NCBI GenBank assembly: GCA_903860855.1
Contig: CAIOSF010000108.1
Coordinates: 1-9,985, forward strand
DNA from: an uncultured Alphaproteobacteria bacterium
GTDB taxonomy: Bacteria; Pseudomonadota; Alphaproteobacteria; Rickettsiales; Midichloriaceae
Direction: 5' to 3'
Length of the DNA stretch: 9,985 nucleotides
Position 1 is the first letter of the stretch; the number at the start of each line of letters is the position of its first letter. The notes beneath the pieces are model-generated. The model did not search any database. It was not told where the DNA came from and saw only the letters and a list, made by a program, of their open reading frames with translations. Below, piece by piece: positions 6,037 to 9,985 of the stretch. Made by a program: the position numbers and the translations under genes.

Positions 6037-6684
6037 ATGGCGAAGTGGTATAAACAAATTGTATCCGTTATAACATATAACATAATAGTATTATTGGTAT
6101 ATATAATCGCCATGCCGCAGCAAGCACTCGGTCTACCAGCGCCAATGTCCCGCCCAGATCTCATCAACAACAGTGATATTTTTGCCAAAGTTCATATTCT
6201 AGAGATAGACAGGACAACAAATACGGCGATAGCTCAGTACGATAGAGTTGGAACAACCGCTATAAATAGCATCATTCACGATTCCATCTCTCCTAAATAC
6301 ACTGGGCCTGATGGAGCTCCTCTTAAAGTAATAACAATATGCTGGCCCGACTTGCCAAAAAACCTAATTGGACCGTGGAGCATAAGATTCACAGAAAATG
6401 AAGATGCCAATGTATATCTCAAATGGATAGGAAAAAAAGATTCTCAACAAAACTCAATATGGCATTTATATCACGATCTTGAAAACTGCTATGCAGCCAC
6501 CTGGTGGAATGCAAAAATACCAGATGATAAGGTATCACCAACAATTGAGGCCAACCATGATCAAGCTACCATATCAAGTAAAGAGGCGGTACCACACTCT
6601 ACTTTAGAACTATGTACTGCTACCGCTGGAAATGAGCTAGTAACTGAAAATGTATCAAGCTGTAACCAATACTTGGGGCACTAG
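6037..6684 (+). CDS. Unrecognised exported protein with four cysteines
   Basis: I do not recognise the family. The 215-residue product has a short basic start (MAKWYK), a long hydrophobic stretch at about 8-27 and then AMPQQALG, which looks like a Sec signal peptide cleaved near residue 30 or an N-terminal anchor; there is no lipobox. The mature part starts with LPAPMSRPDLINNSDIFAKV and has a predicted beta-rich middle with ITICWPDLP, GPWSIRFTENED and VYLKWIGK. A conserved-looking segment ENCYAATWW at 149-157 follows. Cysteines at 102, 151, 193 and 209 form an even set compatible with disulfides in the periplasm. The last 50 or so residues are polar and may be disordered. The 'DIFAKV...' start followed by an 'F-E-YLKW' pattern faintly recalls secreted TIMP-like OB-fold proteins; this is only an impression. 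The gene lies 42 bases upstream of rnd on the same strand and could be cotranscribed with it. ATG at 6037 is supported by the signal sequence directly after it. Confidence 0.75.
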   Translation: MAKWYKQIVSVITYNIIVLLVYIIAMPQQALGLPAPMSRPDLINNSDIFAKVHILEIDRTTNTAIAQYDRVGTTAINSIIHDSISPKYTGPDGAPLKVITICWPDLPKNLIGPWSIRFTENEDANVYLKWIGKKDSQQNSIWHLYHDLENCYAATWWNAKIPDDKVSPTIEANHDQATISSKEAVPHSTLELCTATAGNELVTENVSSCNQYLGH

Positions 6685-6726
6685 TTCTGGGGTATTGAAA
6701 TATTTTATAATGGTAATATCTAACTA

Positions 6727-7893
6727 ATGCTGATAATATCTCAAGCTACAGAATTACAAGATTTTTGTCGTGCCATTGAGAATAGTGATTATATAGCGAT
6801 CGATACGGAGTTCTTTCGAGGCAGAAGGACTTATTATCCCAAATGTTCTTTAATCCAACTAAATGCAGGCAATAATAACCTTGCTGTAGTTGATGCGCTA
6901 AAATGCGAAGACTTATCACCTCTTCGAGATATCCTAACCCGAAAAAGCACGGTTAAGATCTTCCACTCATGTCGTCAGGATGTAGAAGTTTTATATGGGT
7001 TATTGAAGGTAGATCTGATGTCCTTGTTTGACACTCAGATCAGCTCCATGTTCTTAGGATTTACTCATACCCCTGGATATGATGTTCTAATAGCAAAATA
7101 TCTCTCAAAAACCATTAATAAGAGCCTACAATTTTCGAATTGGCTGGCCAGACCCCTTAGTCAAGAGCAACTGAACTATGCTGCTAGTGATGTCGAATAT
7201 CTATATCAGGTATATGAAATTATCAGAAATGAGTTAGAAGAAGCAGGTTATTATCAGTGGGTGAGAGAAGAATGCGATGATATAGTGCGGAGGGCTAAAC
7301 CATCAGTTAAGAAAATCACTAGTAAGCTGTTGGCAAGGGGCCTGGGAGAGAAGGAAGCGGTGATATTTAAAGATTTAGTGCAAAAGAGAGAAGAACTAGC
7401 GGAAAGCTTAGATATAAATCGATCTCTTGTAATAAGCGATGATCGTCTTATCGAGCTGTCTAAGGAAATTAGCACTAACAAGAGTAGCAATAAAGACGCT
7501 GTGATGATATTAACACCAGCTTTCACGAGCTTTATTAATTTGATCGCTAAGTCAGGAGCGAAAGGTTTATCTCATCGAGGTTCCTTAGCCAGAGGTTTCA
7601 TCGATGCAGTCCATGGCGACTACGAGTATTATGTCAATCTACAACCCGCAGATATTATGAAAACGTATAGAAAATCCATTGCCAGCATGATGGAAGCAAG
7701 AAACTCAAGTTTATATGAAAATTTGAAAGAAACTCTGCAAAGTATAAGCAAAAATACGGGGATCGCTCTGGATATTCTTGCATGCCGTGATGATATCGCT
7801 AGCTTCATTGCAAAAAAAGCAAACTGTAGGCTAAGGCATGGATGGAGAAGTGAGCTCTTGAGGTCGAAGGGGATCGATACTTTAAATCTATAA
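6727..7893 (+). CDS. rnd: Ribonuclease D
   Basis: RNase D is a 3'-to-5' exoribonuclease that trims tRNA precursors and other small RNAs using two metal ions. The DEDDy catalytic set is complete: D26 and E28 in AIDTEF, D85 in FHSCRQDVEVL, and Y151/D155 in LNYAASDVEYL. The 388-residue length fits the bacterial family (exonuclease domain followed by HRDC repeats). The first HRDC domain is visible at about 205-285, with the typical KREELAESLDINRSLVISDD and LIELSKEI; a second, more divergent HRDC-like region probably occupies 300-375. The start at 6727 begins directly with the family-like MLIISQATEL. It follows the exported-protein gene after 42 bases with no hairpin between them, so the two may share a transcript. 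No strong Shine-Dalgarno sequence precedes it. Its 3' end faces the CBS-domain gene with only 61 bases between stops and no clear terminator. Confidence 0.95.
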   Translation: MLIISQATELQDFCRAIENSDYIAIDTEFFRGRRTYYPKCSLIQLNAGNNNLAVVDALKCEDLSPLRDILTRKSTVKIFHSCRQDVEVLYGLLKVDLMSLFDTQISSMFLGFTHTPGYDVLIAKYLSKTINKSLQFSNWLARPLSQEQLNYAASDVEYLYQVYEIIRNELEEAGYYQWVREECDDIVRRAKPSVKKITSKLLARGLGEKEAVIFKDLVQKREELAESLDINRSLVISDDRLIELSKEISTNKSSNKDAVMILTPAFTSFINLIAKSGAKGLSHRGSLARGFIDAVHGDYEYYVNLQPADIMKTYRKSIASMMEARNSSLYENLKETLQSISKNTGIALDILACRDDIASFIAKKANCRLRHGWRSELLRSKGIDTLNL

Positions 7894-7954
7894 CCCATGA
7901 TCACCATCTCCTCTATTTATTCACAAATGCAACTATTTTTGGATAACTAGCTCA

Positions 7955-9271
7955 TCACTCCTCATCTTCCTCCCCCTCTGTATCTGCAGCTTTAACCACA
8001 AGAACCCTTTCTATTCTAAATCTATCCATCTTGAGCACCTTGAATACCCAACCAGAAGCATTAAATGAATCGCCAACTTTAGGCAGATTACCAAGCTGTT
8101 TCAGAATAAAGCTAGCAAGGGTTCTATATTCCTCTATTTCATCATCAGGAAGACAAGTTACATGGATGGTATCCATGACTTCTTCAATCAGGGTACTACC
8201 GTCCATAGCGTATGACCCATCTTTTCTCATCATTATGCCAGGTTTCTTGCCATCTATTAGGCCAACTAAATCCCCTAAGAATGTTTTCATTATATCGCTG
8301 ATTGTGACTAAGCCCTCTATCTCACCATATTCATCAAGGACCAAGGCAATTTTGGCATGCTTCTGACTAAACAAATCGATCAATTTAGTCACCCTTGACA
8401 TCTCCGGTATATAACAAACCTTACCAGAAATTGCCGCCTCTTTTATCGCTTCATTCGCTATAGGTTTATTGAATAATGTTTTTATTGCAGCAACTCCTAT
8501 GACATTACTCTGATCCCCATTTACAACAGGAAAATGGTTAAATGGATGCATCCTACACTTATTAGTGTTGATCTCAACTGGGTCCTGTATATTCAAATAT
8601 ACAATTTTATTACGAGGAGTCATGATTGCCCCAACCTGCATATTCGTGATATTGATCAGTCGCTTGATCATATCTCTCTCAGTTTTTTCAAAAATGCCAG
8701 AGTGTTCAGTTTGATTAATAGTGAATTTGATTTCTTCTATTGATATATGATTACTCACTTCTTTGATCCTAAGAAGCTTGAGACAATATTTGGTTGAGAG
8801 AGTTAGGATCGCTATAAACGGATAAAGAATTCTTATACAGGCATACATAAAATAGGCCATACAAACAGCTATCTTCTCCGGATACATCATGGCAATACGC
8901 TTGGGAACTATCTCACTCAAAACAGTAAAATAAGTGATTATTAGAAGAGAAATAGCGGAACCTACAAAGTAGCGATATTCATATAATAACGGCACAGCCT
9001 CTAATTGCTTTGCTATGTAGATCCCTAGGGATGATGCTCCATACAAGCCAAGCAGGGCGCTCATTAAGGTTATGCCAACTTGAACAGTTGAGAGGAAAAC
9101 TTCCGGCTCATGCATAAGCTGTAAAGCCTTCTTGGCACCTTTCGCGCCCTTTGCACCATTGCTGGCCATTTTATGTAGCTTGGCTTTAGCAGAAGTAAGA
9201 ATTGATATCTCAGAAATAACGAACAGAGAGTTTATTGCGATAATAAATATTATAGCGATGAATTCGAGCAT
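7955..9271 (-). CDS. CNNM-type membrane protein with CBS pair and CorC_HlyC domain
   Basis: This is a 438-residue inner-membrane protein of the hemolysin C/CorC-related family. Members are linked to Mg2+/Co2+ export or homeostasis; 'hemolysin' labels are mostly historical. The N-terminal DUF21/CNNM domain has membrane segments near 1-24, 62-88, 102-126 and 138-162, with the hallmark NSLFVISEISILTSAKAKL, FLSTVQVGITL (59-69) and LSEIVPKRIAM (118-128). The two CBS domains follow at about 214-332 (GAIMTPRNKIVYLNI at the start, VLDEYGEIEGLVTISDIM near 311-328), and CBS pairs usually bind adenine nucleotides. The C-terminal CorC_HlyC domain spans about 352-427 (AMDGSTLIEEV, YRTLASFIL, LGNLPKVGDSF, FRIERVLVV). 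The tail DTEGEEDEE is acidic. A GAKGAKGAK triplet at 39-47 lengthens a loop that is usually shorter. It lies 103 bases downstream of trhO on the same strand. Substrate and direction of transport cannot be told from sequence. Confidence 0.93.
   Translation of the reverse strand: MLEFIAIIFIIAINSLFVISEISILTSAKAKLHKMASNGAKGAKGAKKALQLMHEPEVFLSTVQVGITLMSALLGLYGASSLGIYIAKQLEAVPLLYEYRYFVGSAISLLIITYFTVLSEIVPKRIAMMYPEKIAVCMAYFMYACIRILYPFIAILTLSTKYCLKLLRIKEVSNHISIEEIKFTINQTEHSGIFEKTERDMIKRLINITNMQVGAIMTPRNKIVYLNIQDPVEINTNKCRMHPFNHFPVVNGDQSNVIGVAAIKTLFNKPIANEAIKEAAISGKVCYIPEMSRVTKLIDLFSQKHAKIALVLDEYGEIEGLVTISDIMKTFLGDLVGLIDGKKPGIMMRKDGSYAMDGSTLIEEVMDTIHVTCLPDDEIEEYRTLASFILKQLGNLPKVGDSFNASGWVFKVLKMDRFRIERVLVVKAADTEGEEDEE
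9131..9157 (-). repeat. Three imperfect 9-bp tandem repeats coding Gly-Ala-Lys
   Basis: On the minus strand, three successive nine-base units (ggtgcaaag, ggcgcgaaa, ggtgccaag) encode GAK three times in the CNNM-domain gene, residues 39-47. Relatives usually have a shorter G-x-x-G-A segment at this point. The units differ at synonymous positions, so the expansion is not very recent. Length differences in whole units would keep the frame. Confidence 0.6.
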
Positions 9272-9282
9272 TTGATAAATAT

Positions 9283-9299
9283 CTAGCTAGTTTAAACTA
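9283..9299. promoter_or_regulatory. Overlapping palindromes upstream of the CBS-domain gene
   Basis: CTAGCTAG (9283-9290) overlaps the 12-base perfect palindrome TAGTTTAAACTA (9288-9299). Together they sit 12-28 bases before the minus-strand ATG at 9271. They might be an operator or leader element, or an accident of A/T-rich sequence. The remainder of the 9272-9374 gap between trhO and this gene shows no gene and no clear terminator. Confidence 0.25.
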
Positions 9300-9374
9300 A
9301 GCCCCCAATCTGAATCTTTTGGAGATACGAATCTTCTGAAAAAGAAGTGCCACGCAGCTTTCTAAACCAATTAC

Positions 9375-9985
9375 TCACTGACGAACCGCCACGTTCAGAG
9401 GCTCTAGATTCTTATCCAAAGCTATCCTATCATCGAACACAAAGCAATGACCCTGCCAGAGACTATCCTGCCCCATTTTATCCTCAATATATTTTAAGAT
9501 ACCGCCATTTAAATGATAAATATTGCTATAACCAAGCTTTCTCATATATGCAGTAGACTTTTCACATCTTACTCCTCCTGTACAGAACATTGCAATCTTC
9601 TTGCTCTTGTCTCTGAGATCAGGATTGCTGGAAGTCCACTGAACAAGCTCAGAAAAGCTGTTGGTCCCAGGGTTAATAGCATTTTTAAATGTTCCAAACA
9701 CAACTTCGTAATGGTTGCGCGTATCCACAACCATTACATCATCTCTCAGTATCAGATCATCCCATTCGTCTGAATTAAGATGCTTACCCACATCCTTGAC
9801 TGGATCAAATTCACAATCAGAATGGAAAGTAACAATTTGCTCCTTCAATAGAACCTTCATTCTTTTGAATGGCTGAAATGAAGCATAGCTATGCTTATAT
9901 ATAATATCAGATAAACTTGGCAGTTTATCAACTTCTCTTTGAAAATATTCAATGGATTCTTGTGTGCCAGTAATCGTTGAATTAA
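9375..9985 (-). CDS. trhO: tRNA uridine(34) hydroxylase TrhO (rhodanese-domain), 5' end outside the window
   Basis: TrhO hydroxylates U34 of certain tRNAs to 5-hydroxyuridine using oxygen, the first step toward the cmo5U/mo5U wobble modifications. The open frame runs off the right edge: an internal Met at 9858-9860 is not the start, because the frame continues upstream without a stop and encodes family sequence (NSTITGTQESIEYF..., matching the G-x-I-x-G part of the N-terminal domain, and SFQPFKRMKVLLKEQIVTF, matching the conserved PF-R-KV-LK-EIVT link). The rhodanese domain follows with VVDTRNHYEVVFGTFKNAI, the catalytic loop FCTGGVRCEKS (active Cys codon at 9582-9584), YHLNGGILKYIE and SLWQGHCFVFDDRIALD. 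About 202 residues are visible; an estimated 50-60 N-terminal residues are missing. The protein ends shortly after FDDRIALDKN, so it lacks the Cys-rich C-terminal extension of longer versions such as the E. coli protein. It is upstream of, and codirectional with, the CBS-domain gene. Confidence 0.93.
   Translation of the reverse strand, partial: NSTITGTQESIEYFQREVDKLPSLSDIIYKHSYASFQPFKRMKVLLKEQIVTFHSDCEFDPVKDVGKHLNSDEWDDLILRDDVMVVDTRNHYEVVFGTFKNAINPGTNSFSELVQWTSSNPDLRDKSKKIAMFCTGGVRCEKSTAYMRKLGYSNIYHLNGGILKYIEDKMGQDSLWQGHCFVFDDRIALDKNLEPLNVAVRQ

Noticed and set aside
6023..6044. The 12-mer TTCACACAAGTT occurs at 1616-1627 and at 6023-6034, both followed a little later by AATGGCGAA.
   Set aside because: One copy is inside the prs pseudogene and the other in a leader; 12-base matches are expected by chance in 10 kb of AT-rich DNA and the spacing to AATGGCGAA differs.
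1..9985. CRISPR array, insertion sequence, prophage or toxin-antitoxin module.
   Set aside because: No regularly spaced repeats, transposase motifs, terminal inverted repeats or small paired toxin/antitoxin frames were seen; the genes are ordinary chromosomal housekeeping types.

Overview
This window comes from an AT-rich bacterial genome. The gene content and domain styles point to an alphaproteobacterium, most likely a host-associated, genome-reducing member of the Rickettsiales or a similar intracellular group. The support is the set of retained housekeeping genes, weak or absent Shine-Dalgarno sequences before most starts, an acidic-amino-acid symporter of the kind such bacteria keep, and a nucleotide-synthesis gene (prs) caught in decay. 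The order-level placement is inference from gene content; no rRNA or other strong phylogenetic marker is present.

Layout from left to right: (1) positions 2-67 hold the acidic C-terminal tail of a gene that starts outside the window. (2) 148-1392 (+) is an intact sodium/proton:dicarboxylate (glutamate-type) symporter. (3) 1493-2407 (+) is the wreck of ribose-phosphate pyrophosphokinase (prs). It has an N-terminal piece, a frame change at a run of eight T, a central piece ending just after the ATP-loop region, a deletion of roughly 85 codons with a second frame change, and a C-terminal piece that still carries the PRPP loop. (4) 2550-3152 (-) is a typical 2-Cys peroxiredoxin. (5) 3393-4697 (-) is a lipoprotein with a periplasmic-binding (LpoA-like) domain. 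It is divergent, with only 35 bases between starts, from (6) 4733-5740 (+), rsmI, the 16S rRNA ribose methyltransferase. (7) 5741-6036 has no recognisable gene but contains a long-range inverted repeat. (8) 6037-6684 (+) is an unrecognised exported protein with four cysteines. (9) 6727-7893 (+) is ribonuclease D. (10) 7955-9271 (-) is a CNNM/CBS/CorC-type membrane protein, preceded in the same direction by (11) 9375-9985 (-), the 5'-truncated tRNA uridine hydroxylase trhO.

The genes do not form one pathway. RNA metabolism is represented by rsmI, rnd and trhO, the cell envelope by the lipoprotein, the CBS protein and the exported protein, nutrient uptake by the symporter, and peroxide defence by the peroxiredoxin. 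The rsmI/lpoA-like divergent pair matches an arrangement known from other Proteobacteria (yraL-yraM in E. coli). A recurring feature is hydrophilic low-complexity insertions inside otherwise conserved domains (RsmI, the lipoprotein, and the prs fragments). I found no convincing new biological system, mobile element, CRISPR array, tRNA or rRNA. The most informative observation is the multi-lesion prs pseudogene.
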